Shown here: in pieces, positions 49,295-58,730 of the stretch | Layout: each line of letters starts with the position of its first letter | Position numbering within the stretch: position 1 is the stretch's first letter | Assembly: GCF_018406645.1 (NCBI RefSeq) | Contig: NZ_AP024546.1 | Location: 806,001 to 870,000 of the forward strand | Origin: Lysobacter helvus | GTDB taxonomy: Bacteria > Pseudomonadota > Gammaproteobacteria > Xanthomonadales > Xanthomonadaceae | DNA length: 64,000 nucleotides | Reading direction: 5' to 3' | Program-made: the position numbers and the translations under genes | The notes under the pieces: generated by a model | Told to the model about the DNA's origin: nothing | Databases searched by the model: none | Seen by the model: only the letters and a program-made list of their open reading frames with translations

Positions 49295-52200
49295 CAACCG
49301 ACGCGGGCGCGCGCGTTGCGGAACATCCGCATCCACGGCGAATCGTGGCCCCACTCGCGCGGCGCCCAGCTGTAGTTCGCGCTGCGCAACGTGCGTTCCG
49401 GATGCGGCATCAGGATGGTGACGCGACCGTCGCGCGTGGTGAGGCCGGCGATGCCGTCGGGCGAACCGTTGGGGTTGGCGGGATACAACTCCGCCGCACG
49501 CCCGTCGCCTTCGACGTAACGCAACGCGATGTGCGCGACCTGCGCATCCATCGGATCGTCGAACGATGCGCGACCTTCGCCGTGCGCCACCGCGACCGGG
49601 ATGCGCGAGCCCGCCATGTCGCGCAGGAAGATCGACGGCGTCTCGAACACTTCCAGCATCGCCAGGCGCGCTTCGTACTGTTCGCTGCGGTTGCGCAGGA
49701 AGCGCGGCCAGTGTTCGGCGCCCGGGATGATCGGCTTGAGCTGCGCCAGCATCTGGCAACCGTTGCACACGCCGAGCGCGAAGGTGTCGCCGCGTTCGAA
49801 GAAGCGCGCGAACGCCTCGCGCATCTCCGCGCGTTCCAGGATCGACGTGGCCCAGCCGCGGCCCGCGCCGAGCACGTCGCCGTAGCTGAACCCGCCGCAC
49901 GCGACGAAGCCGGTGAAATCGTCCAGGCGCATGCGCCCGGCGATGAGGTCGCTCATGTGCACGTCGACCGCGGCGAAGCCCGCGCGGTCGAAGCCGAACG
50001 CCGTTTCGATCTGGCTGTTGACGCCCTGCTCGCGCAGGATCGCCACGCGCGGACGCGCGCCGGTGCCGATGTACGGCGCCGCGATGTCTTCGGCGGGATC
50101 GAACGTGAGCTTCGGCTGCAGGCCCGGCGCATCGAAGCGGCGCGTGGACACGCGTTCTTCGTCGGCGCATTCCGGGTTGTCGCGCAGGCGCTGCATGGCG
50201 TGCGTCACCGACCACCACGCATCGAACAACGCATCCCAGCGCCATTCGGTGAGCAGCGTGTTGTCGCGCATCACGCGCACGACGGGGCCGGTGGTGGGGC
50301 GCGCGATGCGCTGCGCGCAATCGATCAGGCCATGGCGCGCGACGAGGTCGGCGAATTCCGCGCGATCCTCCGAAGCGATCTGCACCAGCGCGCCGAGCTC
50401 CTCGTTGAACAGCGTGCGGAACGGATCCTCGCCCCAGCCATCGAGCGAGATGTCCAGGCCGACGTGCGAGGTGAACGCCATTTCGCACAGCGCCGCGAAC
50501 GCGCCGCCGTCGGAACGATCGTGGTACGCCAGCAGCAAGCCCGCTTCGCGTGCATCGCGGATCAGTTCGAAGAACGCGCGCAGGCGCTGCGGATCGTCGA
50601 GGTCCGGCACCGCGCCCGCGAACGCCGGCAGCGTGCCGTTGCTCGCGCCCGCTTCGGGATGGCACTGCGCCAGGATCGAACCGCCGAGGCGCTGCTTGCC
50701 GCCGCCGAGGCCGATCAGCCACACCTCGGTCTCGGTGTCGCGCGCCAGCAGCGGCGTGAGTTGCGTGCGCACGTCGTCGACCGGCGCGAAGGCGGAGACG
50801 ATCAGCGACACCGGCGACACGGATTTCCGCGCCACGCCATCGCTGTGCCACTGCGCCTGCATCGACAGCGAGTCCTTGCCGACCGGGATACTGAGGTCGA
50901 GCGCGGGGCACAGTTCCAGGCCCACGGCGCGCACGGCCTCGAACAGTTTCGCGTCTTCGCCCGGGTGGCCGGCCGCGGCCATCCAGTTGGCGGACAGCTT
51001 GACCTGGTCGAGCGCGACGACGGGCGCGGCGCACAGGTTGGTGATCGCTTCGCCCACCGCCATGCGCGCGGCGGCGGCAGCGTCGAGCAACGCGAGCGGC
51101 GCGCGTTCGCCCACCGCCATCGCTTCGCCGGCGAAGCCCGTGTAATCGGCGAGCGTGATCGCGCAATCGGCGACGGGCATCTGCCACGGGCCGACCAGCT
51201 GGTCGCGCGCGGTGAGGCCGCCGACGGTGCGGTCGCCAATGGTGATCAGGAAGTTTTTCGCAGCGACGGTGGGATGCGCGAGCACGCGCAGGCCGGCGGC
51301 GTTGAGGTCGAGTGCGCCCAGCGCGAGTTCGGGCCAGCGCGGCGGCGAGGGCGTCGAGGTATCGCGATGCATCTTCGGCGCCTTGCCGAACAGCACGTCC
51401 ATCGGCAGATCGATCGCGCGGTCATCGGGCAATGCATCGGGCGCGGCGCCCTTCGCGACGATGAGGCGTTCTTCCGCCGTCGCGTAGCCGACCACCGCGA
51501 ACGGGCAGCGCTCGCGCAGGCACAGCGCGGCGAATTCGGCGACGCGCTCGGGCGCCAGGCCCATCACGTAGCGTTCCTGCGATTCGTTGCACCACAACTG
51601 CATCGGCGACAACGACGGGTCGTCGGACGGCACGCGATCGAGGTCGATGATGCCGCCCACGCCGGAGTCGTGCAGCAATTCCGGGATCGCGTTGGACAGG
51701 CCGCCTGCGCCCACGTCGTGGATCGAGAGGATCGGATTGTCGTCGCCGAGCGCAACGCAGCGGTCGATGACTTCCTGCGCGCGGCGTTCCATCTCCGGGT
51801 TGTCGCGCTGCACGGAAGCGAAGTCGAGGTCTTCGGCGCTGTCGCCGGACGCCACGGAACTCGCCGCACCACCGCCCAGGCCGATCAGCATCGCCGGCCC
51901 CCCGAGCACGATCACCGCATCGCCCGGCGAGAGCGGACGCTTGGCGACCATCGCGCGATCCATCGTGCCGATGCCGCCGGCCAGCATGATCGGCTTGTCG
52001 TACGCGCGCGCCAGGCCTTCGCCTTCGGCGAGTTCGAAGCTGCGGAAATACCCGTTGAGGTTCGGGCGACCGAATTCGTTGTTGAACGCCGCCGCGCCCA
52101 GCGGGCCGTCGAGCATGATCTCCAGCGCCGGCGCCATGCGCGGGTTGAGCGCGCGATGCGCTTCCCACGGTTGCGGCAGCGTGGGGATGCGCAGGTGCGA

Positions 52201-53211
52201 CACGGAGAACCCGCACAGGCCCGCCTTCGGGCGGCCGCCGCGACCGGTGGCGCCTTCGTCGCGGATCTCGCCGCCCGCGCCCGTCGATGCACCGGGGAAC
52301 GGCGAGATCGCGGTGGGATGGTTGTGCGTTTCGACCTTGATGCAGAACGCGCCGGGCAGCGGCGCTTCGGCGCGGTATTCCTGCGTGTGCGGATCCGGGC
52401 GGAAGCGCTGCGCGACCGGGCCTTCGACCACCGCCGCGTTGTCGCTGTACGCGGAGAGCGTGTGCTGCGGCGTCTTCGCGTGCGTGTGCTTGATCATCTT
52501 GAACAGCGAGACGGCCTGGCCGTTGGCGTGCTGTTCGCGGCCGTCGATGGTCCAGCCGGCGTTGAAGATCTTGTGGCGGCAATGCTCGGAGTTGGCCTGC
52601 GCGAACATCATCAGTTCGACGTCGTGCGGGTCGCGCGCGAGTTCGCCGTAACGGTCGCGGAGGTAATCGATCTCGTCGTCGGCCAGCGCGAGGCCGAGGC
52701 GCACGTTGGCAACATCGAGCTGCATCAGCGGGACGCGTTCCAGCGCGGCCTTGTCGGGCGTGGCGAACATCGCGGCGCCCGCGTCGCGATCGGCGACGAG
52801 CGATTGCGTCATCGGATCGTGCAGCAGGCGGGCGAGCGCGGATTGCGTGGCGACGTCGTCGGGCCAGCCGGCCACGTCCAGGCGCAGGCCGCGTTCGACG
52901 CGCTGCACCGGCAGGTCGGCGCCGTGCAGCAGTTCGGTCGCCTTGCTCGCCCACGGCGAGATCGTGCCGAGGCGCGGGAGGACGTAGCGGGAGATGGCAC
53001 CGGATTCGCGCGGCGCCTGTGCGTCGCCGGCTTCGAGGATGCGGTGGAGCGCGGCGCGGTCGAGGCCGGCTGCGTCCGCCGCCGTCGGCTGGACCCAGTA
53101 GGTGAACCACGCGCCCTGCAGGCGCAGCCCGGGCGAGATCGCGCGGAGGCGGGCTTCGAGCCGTTCGCGGCGGAACGGCGACAGGGCCGGATGGCCCTCC
53201 AACACGATCAT
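49294..53211 (-). CDS. purL: Phosphoribosylformylglycinamidine synthase PurL (large, single-chain)
   Basis: PurL makes FGAM from FGAR, glutamine and ATP, the fourth step of purine synthesis. The 1305 residues are the long proteobacterial form that joins all activities in one chain. There is an N-terminal PurS-like domain, then a linker and two PurM-like halves (the first with [21 protein letters not shown]). The C-terminal class I glutaminase domain has VCNGCQML with the catalytic Cys and [10 protein letters not shown] with the His/Glu. The ATG at 53211 opens [19 protein letters not shown] 31 nt upstream may be its -10. Confidence 0.97.
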   Translation of the reverse strand: MIVLEGHPALSPFRRERLEARLRAISPGLRLQGAWFTYWVQPTAADAAGLDRAALHRILEAGDAQAPRESGAISRYVLPRLGTISPWASKATELLHGADLPVQRVERGLRLDVAGWPDDVATQSALARLLHDPMTQSLVADRDAGAAMFATPDKAALERVPLMQLDVANVRLGLALADDEIDYLRDRYGELARDPHDVELMMFAQANSEHCRHKIFNAGWTIDGREQHANGQAVSLFKMIKHTHAKTPQHTLSAYSDNAAVVEGPVAQRFRPDPHTQEYRAEAPLPGAFCIKVETHNHPTAISPFPGASTGAGGEIRDEGATGRGGRPKAGLCGFSVSHLRIPTLPQPWEAHRALNPRMAPALEIMLDGPLGAAAFNNEFGRPNLNGYFRSFELAEGEGLARAYDKPIMLAGGIGTMDRAMVAKRPLSPGDAVIVLGGPAMLIGLGGGAASSVASGDSAEDLDFASVQRDNPEMERRAQEVIDRCVALGDDNPILSIHDVGAGGLSNAIPELLHDSGVGGIIDLDRVPSDDPSLSPMQLWCNESQERYVMGLAPERVAEFAALCLRERCPFAVVGYATAEERLIVAKGAAPDALPDDRAIDLPMDVLFGKAPKMHRDTSTPSPPRWPELALGALDLNAAGLRVLAHPTVAAKNFLITIGDRTVGGLTARDQLVGPWQMPVADCAITLADYTGFAGEAMAVGERAPLALLDAAAAARMAVGEAITNLCAAPVVALDQVKLSANWMAAAGHPGEDAKLFEAVRAVGLELCPALDLSIPVGKDSLSMQAQWHSDGVARKSVSPVSLIVSAFAPVDDVRTQLTPLLARDTETEVWLIGLGGGKQRLGGSILAQCHPEAGASNGTLPAFAGAVPDLDDPQRLRAFFELIRDAREAGLLLAYHDRSDGGAFAALCEMAFTSHVGLDISLDGWGEDPFRTLFNEELGALVQIASEDRAEFADLVARHGLIDCAQRIARPTTGPVVRVMRDNTLLTEWRWDALFDAWWSVTHAMQRLRDNPECADEERVSTRRFDAPGLQPKLTFDPAEDIAAPYIGTGARPRVAILREQGVNSQIETAFGFDRAGFAAVDVHMSDLIAGRMRLDDFTGFVACGGFSYGDVLGAGRGWATSILERAEMREAFARFFERGDTFALGVCNGCQMLAQLKPIIPGAEHWPRFLRNRSEQYEARLAMLEVFETPSIFLRDMAGSRIPVAVAHGEGRASFDDPMDAQVAHIALRYVEGDGRAAELYPANPNGSPDGIAGLTTRDGRVTILMPHPERTLRSANYSWAPREWGHDSPWMRMFRNARARVG

Positions 53212-53241
53212 CGCTGGGGGTAACCGATGGACGGGCCCGGC

Positions 53242-53247
53242 ATTCTA
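53242..53247 (-). promoter_or_regulatory. Candidate -10 element of purL
   Basis: TAGAAT on the minus strand lies 30 nt before the purL ATG. A TTGGGC 15 nt further up is a poor -35. I saw no recognisable PurR-type operator. Confidence 0.4.
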
Positions 53248-53293
53248 CCGGACCCGCGCGGGGCCCAAGGCCCCGACCTTCAACGCGTGCCGA

Positions 53294-54151
53294 TCAGCGC
53301 GAACCCGCCGCGCCCGCCGCCACCGGTTCCACCTGGCCCTGCTTCACGGCCTGCTTGCCGGCGGCGTGTGCATCGAGCGCCGCGCGCAGGCGGTCCGGCG
53401 GGAGGTAGCCACCCAGCTCCGCGCCGTCCTGGGTGAGCACCAGCGGGGTCCCTTCCAGGCCCACGCGGCGGCCGACGTCGTATTCCATCGTGACCGGGTT
53501 GGTGCAGGTCTTCGCCGGGATCGGACGGTCGTTCTTCGCGTCGGTGAGCGCGCGGCGCGGATCGGTCGAGCACCACACCGAGACCATCTTGTTGAAGTCC
53601 GGGCTGCCCAGGCCCATGCGCGGGAACGCCACGTACTGCACGGCGATGCCCTGCTTGTTGTATTCGGCGATCTGGCTGTGGAACTTGCGGCAATAGCCGC
53701 ATTCCACGTCGGTGAAGACGGTGACCGTGTACTTCGGGTTGGGCGGCGAGAAGACGATGCGGTCGCGGATCGGGATGGTCTTCAGCAGGTCGCGGCGCAC
53801 GCCTTCCATCACCGGTTCGCCGAGGTCCTTGCGCGTGGCGATGTCGAACAGCTTGCCCTGCATCAGGTACTTGCCGTCGTCGCTGATGTAGAAGACTTCG
53901 CCGGCGACCACGGCCTGGCGGAAGCCGGGGATCGGCGCCGGGCCCACGCGGTCGACCGACACGCTGGGGTTGATCTTGCGGATGGCGGCGCGCGCGCGGG
54001 CTTCGGGCGTGCCGGCGGCGTAGGCAGGTTCGGTGACCGGCGCAGGCTTGGATTGCGCGCCGGGCTTGGCCGCGGTGGCCGGTGCCGCGCTCTGGGCGCA
54101 GGCGGACAGGCTGAGGGCGACGCCGAGCAGGGTGAGGGGAAGGCGCTTCAT
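53294..54151 (-). CDS. dsbC: DsbC/DsbG-family thiol:disulfide interchange protein, probable lipoprotein
   Basis: DsbC-type isomerases shuffle wrong disulfides in the periplasm. The 285-residue product has the N-terminal dimerisation domain (ARAAIRKINPSVSVDRVGP). The thioredoxin domain has the active site CGYC (151-154) in VFTDVECGYCRKFH and the cis-proline loop GTPLVL. An extra disulfide-type pair lies at VWCS/KTCT. The signal ends LSLSAC, a plausible lipobox giving Cys18, then an Ala/Pro/Lys linker. That would make it membrane-tethered, whereas E. coli DsbC is soluble. It lies 82 nt upstream of purL. Confidence 0.9.
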   Translation of the reverse strand: MKRLPLTLLGVALSLSACAQSAAPATAAKPGAQSKPAPVTEPAYAAGTPEARARAAIRKINPSVSVDRVGPAPIPGFRQAVVAGEVFYISDDGKYLMQGKLFDIATRKDLGEPVMEGVRRDLLKTIPIRDRIVFSPPNPKYTVTVFTDVECGYCRKFHSQIAEYNKQGIAVQYVAFPRMGLGSPDFNKMVSVWCSTDPRRALTDAKNDRPIPAKTCTNPVTMEYDVGRRVGLEGTPLVLTQDGAELGGYLPPDRLRAALDAHAAGKQAVKQGQVEPVAAGAAGSR

Positions 54152-54281
54152 CGGGATCCTGGGAATCGAAGGGAGGCCAGCGGGGGCTGGTCGACGCGCC
54201 GGATTCTGGCACGACGGCCGCGACGCACCAGTACCGGCGGTCACGCCTTCGCACACGCCTGGCCCATTCATGCCGCGGGAT

Positions 54282-55232
54282 TCATCCCCTCGGGTGATGT
54301 TTCGCGTGCAGTTTCTGGAGATGTTCGCGCGCGACCAACGTATAGATCTGCGTGGTCGACAGCGAACTGTGCCCCAGCAGCAGTTGCAGCGCGCGCAGGT
54401 CCGCGCCGCGGTTGAGCAGGTGCGTGGCGAAGCTGTGGCGCAGGCCGTGCGGGCTGATGCGGCGCGGATCGATGCCCGCCTTCACCGCGTACTGCTTCAC
54501 CAGCATCCAGAACTTGTGGCGCGACGGCGGCTCGCCGCTGTGTTCGAGGAACAGGGACGCGAGCGCGCGCTTGCCCGCGATCTTCGGGCGCGCTTCGGCG
54601 AGATACCGCTCGAGCCAGTGCTGCGCCTCTTCGCCCAGCGGCACCAGGCGTTCCTTGCTGCCCTTGCCCATCACGCGCAGCACGCCCTGGCGCAGGTTGA
54701 GTCCCGTGGAGGGCAGGTTGCACAGCTCGCTCACGCGCAGGCCACAGGCGTACATCAGTTCGAACATCGCGCGGTCGCGCAGGCCGATCGGGTCGTGGAT
54801 TTCGGGCGCGGACAGCAGCGCATCGATTTCCGATTCCGAGAGCGCCTTCGGCAACGAACGCGGCAGGCGCGGCGGATCGATCAATGCCGTCGGATCGTCC
54901 GCGCGATCGCGGCGACGCACGCAATGGGCGTAGAACGCGCGCAACGTGGAGAGCAGGCGCGAGTTGCTGCGCGCGGAATAGCCGGCGTTCGTGCGTTCGG
55001 CGAAATAGTCGAAGAGCACCGCGCGATCGGCGGTCGCGATGCCGCCGCCGCGGCCGTCGCGCCAGCGCGCCAGGCCTTCCAGGTCGCTGCGATAACTTTC
55101 GAGCGTGGCCTGCGCCACGCCGCTTTCGGACCACAGCGCATCGAGGAATGCCGCGATCGCCGCTTCGTCGGCCGCGTTCACCGGGGCGCGCTGCAGGGCG
55201 ATGGCGCGAAGTTCGGACGGCTTGGAAGGCAT
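54282..55232 (-). CDS. xerD: Site-specific tyrosine recombinase XerD
   Basis: XerD, with XerC, resolves chromosome dimers at dif under FtsK control. The 316-residue protein has the SAM-like N-terminal domain (FLDALWSESGVAQATLESYR). The catalytic domain carries R (CGLRVSELCNL), K (MGKGSKERLVPL), HxxR (SPHGLRHSFATHLL), H (LLGHSSLSTTQ) and the nucleophile Y in QIYTLVAREHL. Its adjacency to dsbC matches the xerD-dsbC pair found in many Gammaproteobacteria. Its own leader is a cluster of palindromes (55255-55371). Confidence 0.96.
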   Translation of the reverse strand: MPSKPSELRAIALQRAPVNAADEAAIAAFLDALWSESGVAQATLESYRSDLEGLARWRDGRGGGIATADRAVLFDYFAERTNAGYSARSNSRLLSTLRAFYAHCVRRRDRADDPTALIDPPRLPRSLPKALSESEIDALLSAPEIHDPIGLRDRAMFELMYACGLRVSELCNLPSTGLNLRQGVLRVMGKGSKERLVPLGEEAQHWLERYLAEARPKIAGKRALASLFLEHSGEPPSRHKFWMLVKQYAVKAGIDPRRISPHGLRHSFATHLLNRGADLRALQLLLGHSSLSTTQIYTLVAREHLQKLHAKHHPRG

Positions 55233-55254
55233 GGCGACAGATTAGCGCAGCGCT

Positions 55255-55272
55255 TTGGCGCGGGCGCGCCAA
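55255..55272. repeat. Perfect inverted repeat in the xerD leader
   Basis: TTGGCGCG-GG-CGCGCCAA, 8-bp arms with a 2-nt centre, 23 nt before the xerD start. It would form a strong hairpin in the xerD mRNA leader. Confidence 0.8.
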
Positions 55273-55278
55273 TGCGCT

Positions 55279-55307
55279 CCCAAAATTTTGCTGCGCAAAA
55301 CTTTGGG
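55279..55307. repeat. 13-bp inverted repeat in the xerD leader
   Basis: Arms CCCAAAATTTTGC and GCAAAACTTTGGG with a TGC loop, one mismatch. It is the first of several palindromes between xerD and the RDD gene that are unrelated to one another in sequence. Confidence 0.8.
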
Positions 55308-55348
55308 CCCCGGCCCTGTACACCCACATTCCCCCGCGCTGTCGCGCC

Positions 55349-55371
55349 GCCCCCTTTGACTCAAAGGGGGC
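55349..55371. repeat. 11-bp inverted repeat
   Basis: Arms GCCCCCTTTGA and TCAAAGGGGGC are perfect around a single central base. This is a near-symmetric site of the sort bound by dimeric regulators, or a cruciform seed. Confidence 0.75.
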
Positions 55372-55451
55372 TCTCCATCGATGGGAAGCACCGAAACGTT
55401 TTGTTCGCAAATTCTGTTGCGCAAGCAAAGCGCCAGCCAAACAAGCTTCAT

Positions 55452-55467
55452 AAGCAGCGCGCTGCTT
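55452..55467. repeat. 16-bp perfect palindrome
   Basis: AAGCAGCGCGCTGCTT. It lies inside a wider inverted pair GCAAATTC (55407-55414) / GAATTTGC (55477-55484). No gene is seen in this local AT-richer patch. Confidence 0.65.
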
Positions 55468-55504
55468 TCGCAAACCGAATTTGCAGACATCAACGTTGCG
55501 GTGA

Positions 55505-55619
55505 GGCGCACCGCACGCCGAGCCAATCCCGCGCAGCCGTCCATGGATGGACGGCGCCGATGCTCGCAGCCAAGGATGGCGAGGCAGCGGAGCGGGATTG
55601 GCTGGGCGTGCAGTGCGCC
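55505..55619. repeat. Long-stem hairpin element A (CCATGGATGG type)
   Basis: Outer arms of 28 bp (55505-55532 and 55592-55619) match at 26 positions, one mismatch being a G-U-compatible change. They enclose a perfect inner hairpin CCGTCCAT-GG-ATGGACGG (55537-55554), then GATGCTCGCAG and CAGCGGAGCG. Together with element B it looks like one repeat family. It may be a folded RNA or a non-autonomous palindromic element; neither can be settled by eye. Confidence 0.7.
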
Positions 55620-55720
55620 ATCCGTCCGGGTGCAGCTGTTCGCCAGCCACTTACCGATCCGGTGCGAGGCACTACGCCTACGCAGCGTCGCAACGCTCAG
55701 GTCGCGAAGCGCTTCGACGT

Positions 55721-55822
55721 GATGAGGGTGATAGGTCCTTGAAGTGCGCCATGGATGGCGCACGGCCGGTGCTTGGAGCAGGGACAGCGGAACGCGCCGG
55801 GCAAGGACCTGTCGCCCTCATC
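55721..55822. repeat. Long-stem hairpin element B (CCATGGATGG type)
   Basis: Outer arms of 21 nt (55721-55741 and 55802-55822) match at 19 positions, with both mismatches allowing G-U pairs in RNA. Inside is a perfect 9-bp hairpin GTGCGCCAT-GG-ATGGCGCAC (55744-55763), then GGTGCTTGGAGCAG and CAGCGGAACG. The inner sequence and its downstream segments parallel element A. A CGAAGCGCTTCG palindrome lies just upstream (55705-55716). Confidence 0.7.
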
Positions 55823-55869
55823 GCGGCGGAGCGCCGGGCCGGAGGCGGTTGATGCGCTTTACGCTTTTG

Positions 55870-55900
55870 CTTCTGGATCCCCGCCTGCGCGGGGATGACG
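55870..55900. repeat. REP-like hairpin (GTCATCCCCGC...GGATCCAG class)
   Basis: ATCCCCGC-CTGC-GCGGGGAT (55877-55896), flanked by CTGG and GACG. Read on the minus strand it is GTCATCCCCGCGCAGG and so on, the widespread proteobacterial intergenic repeat usually seen as GTCATTCCCGC...GGAATCCAG. It stands about 50 nt before the RDD-protein gene. Confidence 0.75.
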
Positions 55901-55948
55901 AGCGCAAGCCACCAGGACTGCCGAAAGCGCCGCGCTATCCTTTCGCCC

Positions 55949-56419
55949 ATGACCGATGCCCCGACGCCCCGCCGCCCCACCCTCGTCTTCTGGCGCCTGC
56001 TGGCCCTGGTGTACGACGTCTTCCCGGTGGTCGCGCTGTGGATGCTGGCGTCGCTGGCCTTCACCCTCGGCTACACGATCGCCGGCCACGACCCGCACCA
56101 GAACATCGCCGCCTTCAGCCCGCTGCAGTGGGTGTTGTGGGCCGTGTGCTGGTTGATCGGCGGCCTGTACGCCGTCCTGAGCTGGCACCGCGGCGGGCAG
56201 ACGCTCGGCATGCGTCCGTGGCGCCTGCGCGTGGTGGATGCCTCGGGCGCCCTCGCCTCGTGGCGCGCGCTGTGGATCCGCTATGCAGTGGGCGCGGTGT
56301 CGCTGGCGCTCGCGGGCCTGGGCTTCTGGTGGGCGTGGATCGATCGCGACCGCCTCACCTGGCACGACCGCGCCAGCGGCACGCGCATGGAACGCATGCC
56401 GCCGCGCACGAAGGCCTAG
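55949..56419 (+). CDS. RDD-family membrane protein
   Basis: A 156-residue inner-membrane protein with three hydrophobic regions (about 12-42, 53-76 and 113-132). It keeps the family's conserved Arg-Asp-Asp pattern in modified form: RLLALVYDVFPVVAL, QTLGMRPWRLRVVD and IDRDRLTWHDRASGTR. RDD proteins are proposed to act as small transporters; function here is unknown. A TATCCT hexamer ends 7 nt before the ATG, so the mRNA may be nearly leaderless. Its stop overlaps that of convergent lptG. Confidence 0.85.
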   Translation: MTDAPTPRRPTLVFWRLLALVYDVFPVVALWMLASLAFTLGYTIAGHDPHQNIAAFSPLQWVLWAVCWLIGGLYAVLSWHRGGQTLGMRPWRLRVVDASGALASWRALWIRYAVGAVSLALAGLGFWWAWIDRDRLTWHDRASGTRMERMPPRTKA

Positions 56420-57516
56420 CCCGACCGTCGCCGGAACAACAGCATCGACGTCCCCATCATCACCACCAGCGGCAACAGGTAGGCGATGCGGAAATCGATG
56501 TGGTAGGCGCGTGCGAGGTTGCCGAACAGCGTCTGCAGCATCCAGAAGCCGAGCGCGAACACGATGCCGATGAACAGGCGCTTGCCCAGCCCGCCGCTGC
56601 GCAGCGAACCGAACGCGAACGGCACCGCCGCCAGGCACAACGCGAGCACGTTGAGCGCGTAGAACCAGCGGCTCCAGTAGATCTCTTCGAAGTCGAGCGA
56701 ATCCAGGCCGTTGCGCTTGAAGTAGTCGATGCTGTTCTTCAGTTCCTTCGACGGCAGGTAGCGCGGGCGCGTGACGCTGGCGGCGAGCGCGGCGTCGTCC
56801 AGCTGCGTCTTCCAGCGTTCCTCCGGGATGTGTTCCTGCCGCACCGAGGCATCGTCGAATCTCGTGCGCACCACGTCGCGCAGCAGCCAGCCGGACTGGC
56901 GATGCTCGGCGACCGCGGCCTGCGCGATCGAGGCCAGCCGCCCGCGTTCGTCGAACTGGTACAGGCTCACGTCGCGCAGCTCGAGCCAGTGGTCCGCGCC
57001 CGACGTGCGCTGCTGCCCGGTGTGCGCGTTGAGGAACATGTCGCCTTCGCGCGCCCACACGCCCTGGTACTGCGCGGAGATCGCGTTGTTGGACTTGGCT
57101 TCCGACTTCACGTTGTCGGCCTGGCGCTGGCCCCAAGGCGCGAGCGTTTCGCCGTTGACCACCATCAGCAACGTCAGCAACGCCAGCGCGAGCGCAACCG
57201 CACCGCTCAGGCGACGGCGCGACAGGCCCACCGCGCGCAACGCGGTGAGTTCGGAACTGGCGGCCAGCTGGCCCAGCCCCATCAGCGCACCGACGACGGC
57301 CGCGGTGGGGAACAACGTGTACGCACGGCGCGGCGCGGTGTAGAGGATCGACACCAGCGCGTGCATGAAGTCGTAGCGGCCCGTGCCGATGTCGCCGAGT
57401 TCGCCGATCGTGGCCTGGATCAGGTCCAGGCCGAGCACGATGCCCCACGTCGCGAGCACGGTGACGATCACCACGCGCCCGATGTAGAGGTCGTGGATCT
57501 TCGGGAACGGCATCAT
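56416..57516 (-). CDS. lptG: LPS export permease LptG
   Basis: LptG is one of the two membrane subunits of the LptB2FG transporter that extracts lipopolysaccharide from the inner membrane. The 366-residue YjgQ-type protein has membrane helices at both ends. [37 protein letters not shown] carries the coupling-helix region that contacts LptB. A periplasmic beta-jellyroll lies in the middle. The first of two ATGs (57516) overlaps the lptF stop as ATGA. Confidence 0.94.
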   Translation of the reverse strand: MMPFPKIHDLYIGRVVIVTVLATWGIVLGLDLIQATIGELGDIGTGRYDFMHALVSILYTAPRRAYTLFPTAAVVGALMGLGQLAASSELTALRAVGLSRRRLSGAVALALALLTLLMVVNGETLAPWGQRQADNVKSEAKSNNAISAQYQGVWAREGDMFLNAHTGQQRTSGADHWLELRDVSLYQFDERGRLASIAQAAVAEHRQSGWLLRDVVRTRFDDASVRQEHIPEERWKTQLDDAALAASVTRPRYLPSKELKNSIDYFKRNGLDSLDFEEIYWSRWFYALNVLALCLAAVPFAFGSLRSGGLGKRLFIGIVFALGFWMLQTLFGNLARAYHIDFRIAYLLPLVVMMGTSMLLFRRRSG

Positions 57517-58610
57517 GCCGACGCTCCCGCGCGACGCAGCTTCGGCGTGGACATCTTCCCGTCGCGCACGTACAGCCAGGCCGCGAACGCGAGCAGCGGC
57601 AGGAACAACCACCAAAGACCCAGCGCCGCAGGCGACTTGCCTTCGGAAATCCACTGCGTGCCGAGGATGGTGAGGTTCATGCCCACGAGGTATCCGAGGA
57701 AGGCCATCAGCACGCGGCCGTAACGCGCCTGCCGCGGCGCGCTGCGCGCCATCGGCACCGCGATCAGCGCGAAGGCGAGCGCCAACAGGATCGGCGCGAT
57801 GCGCCAGTGCAGTTGCGCGGCGGCTTCGGGGCGCGCGTCGGTCAGCAGGTCCAGCGTCGATTCCAGTTCCGGATCGTTCTTCCTGCGCTTGATGTCGGCG
57901 TCGGGCAGGCGCAGTTCGTTGCGCTTGTAGCGCATCAGGCGGTAATCGCGACCGGGGCCGGCCGGGCCTTCGACGCGGAAGCCATCGTCCAGGCGCAGGT
58001 AACGCGTGCCGTCGCGCTCCAGGTACAGCGACCCGGACGCCGACGTGCTCACGTCCACGCGCTCGCCTTCCAGCCGATGCACGAACATCTGCGTGAAGGT
58101 GCGCCCGTCCGCGCTCATGCCGCCCACGTACACGATGCCGCCGTTGTTCGGCAGCGCGGTGAACTTGCCGGGCTCCAGGCCCGTGATCAGCAGGTTGCGG
58201 TTGGCCTCGTAGACCATCTGGTCGCCCAGGCGCTTGGCCGACGGGCCCAGCCACAGGGCGCACACCGCGATGACCGCCACGACCGGCAAGGTCACCATCA
58301 TCAGCGGACGCAACATGCGGCCCGGGCCGATGCCGATGGAGGCCAGCACGGGCATTTCGGAATCGCGATACAGCCGGCCCAGCGCCAGCAGCAGGCCGAG
58401 CATCAGCGACAGCGGCAGCAGGATGGGCAGGAAATCCACCAGGCGCAGGCCCAGCTGCGAGAGCAGCAGGCCCGCCGGGACCTTGCCGCGCGCGATCTCG
58501 CCGAGCAGGTCGGCGAACACGCCGCCCAGGCTCACCAGGCCCAGCACCACCATCGCGGCGAATACGGATTGGGTGAATTCGCGCGTGAGATAGCGGTCAA
58601 GCTTGGGCAT
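57513..58610 (-). CDS. lptF: LPS export permease LptF
   Basis: LptF is the partner of LptG. The 365-residue YjgP-type protein starts [20 protein letters not shown]. It has six predicted membrane helices around a periplasmic beta-jellyroll domain (about 120-260). The coupling segment [20 protein letters not shown] is present. It is divergent from pepA, as in E. coli and Pseudomonas. A TACAAT -10 lies about 45 nt upstream. Confidence 0.94.
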   Translation of the reverse strand: MPKLDRYLTREFTQSVFAAMVVLGLVSLGGVFADLLGEIARGKVPAGLLLSQLGLRLVDFLPILLPLSLMLGLLLALGRLYRDSEMPVLASIGIGPGRMLRPLMMVTLPVVAVIAVCALWLGPSAKRLGDQMVYEANRNLLITGLEPGKFTALPNNGGIVYVGGMSADGRTFTQMFVHRLEGERVDVSTSASGSLYLERDGTRYLRLDDGFRVEGPAGPGRDYRLMRYKRNELRLPDADIKRRKNDPELESTLDLLTDARPEAAAQLHWRIAPILLALAFALIAVPMARSAPRQARYGRVLMAFLGYLVGMNLTILGTQWISEGKSPAALGLWWLFLPLLAFAAWLYVRDGKMSTPKLRRAGASA

Positions 58611-58654
58611 CGGGCCTCGGAGATCGGTAGACTTCCGCATTCGTTATCCGGGCG

Positions 58655-58660
58655 ATTGTA
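58655..58660 (-). promoter_or_regulatory. Candidate -10 element of lptFG
   Basis: TACAAT on the minus strand lies 44 nt before the lptF ATG in the 120-nt divergent lptF/pepA gap. No strong -35 is seen. Confidence 0.4.
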
Positions 58661-58730
58661 CGGGACTGCCTCCGCGGTCCCACGTCTTCCCGGCTTCCCC
58701 CGACACGACGTTACGTTCCCGGATCCGCTG

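Noticed and set aside
55233-55948. Possible degraded insertion sequence between xerD and the RDD gene
   Set aside because: No transposase-like reading frame or target-site duplication could be seen. The hairpins are better described as separate palindromic repeats.
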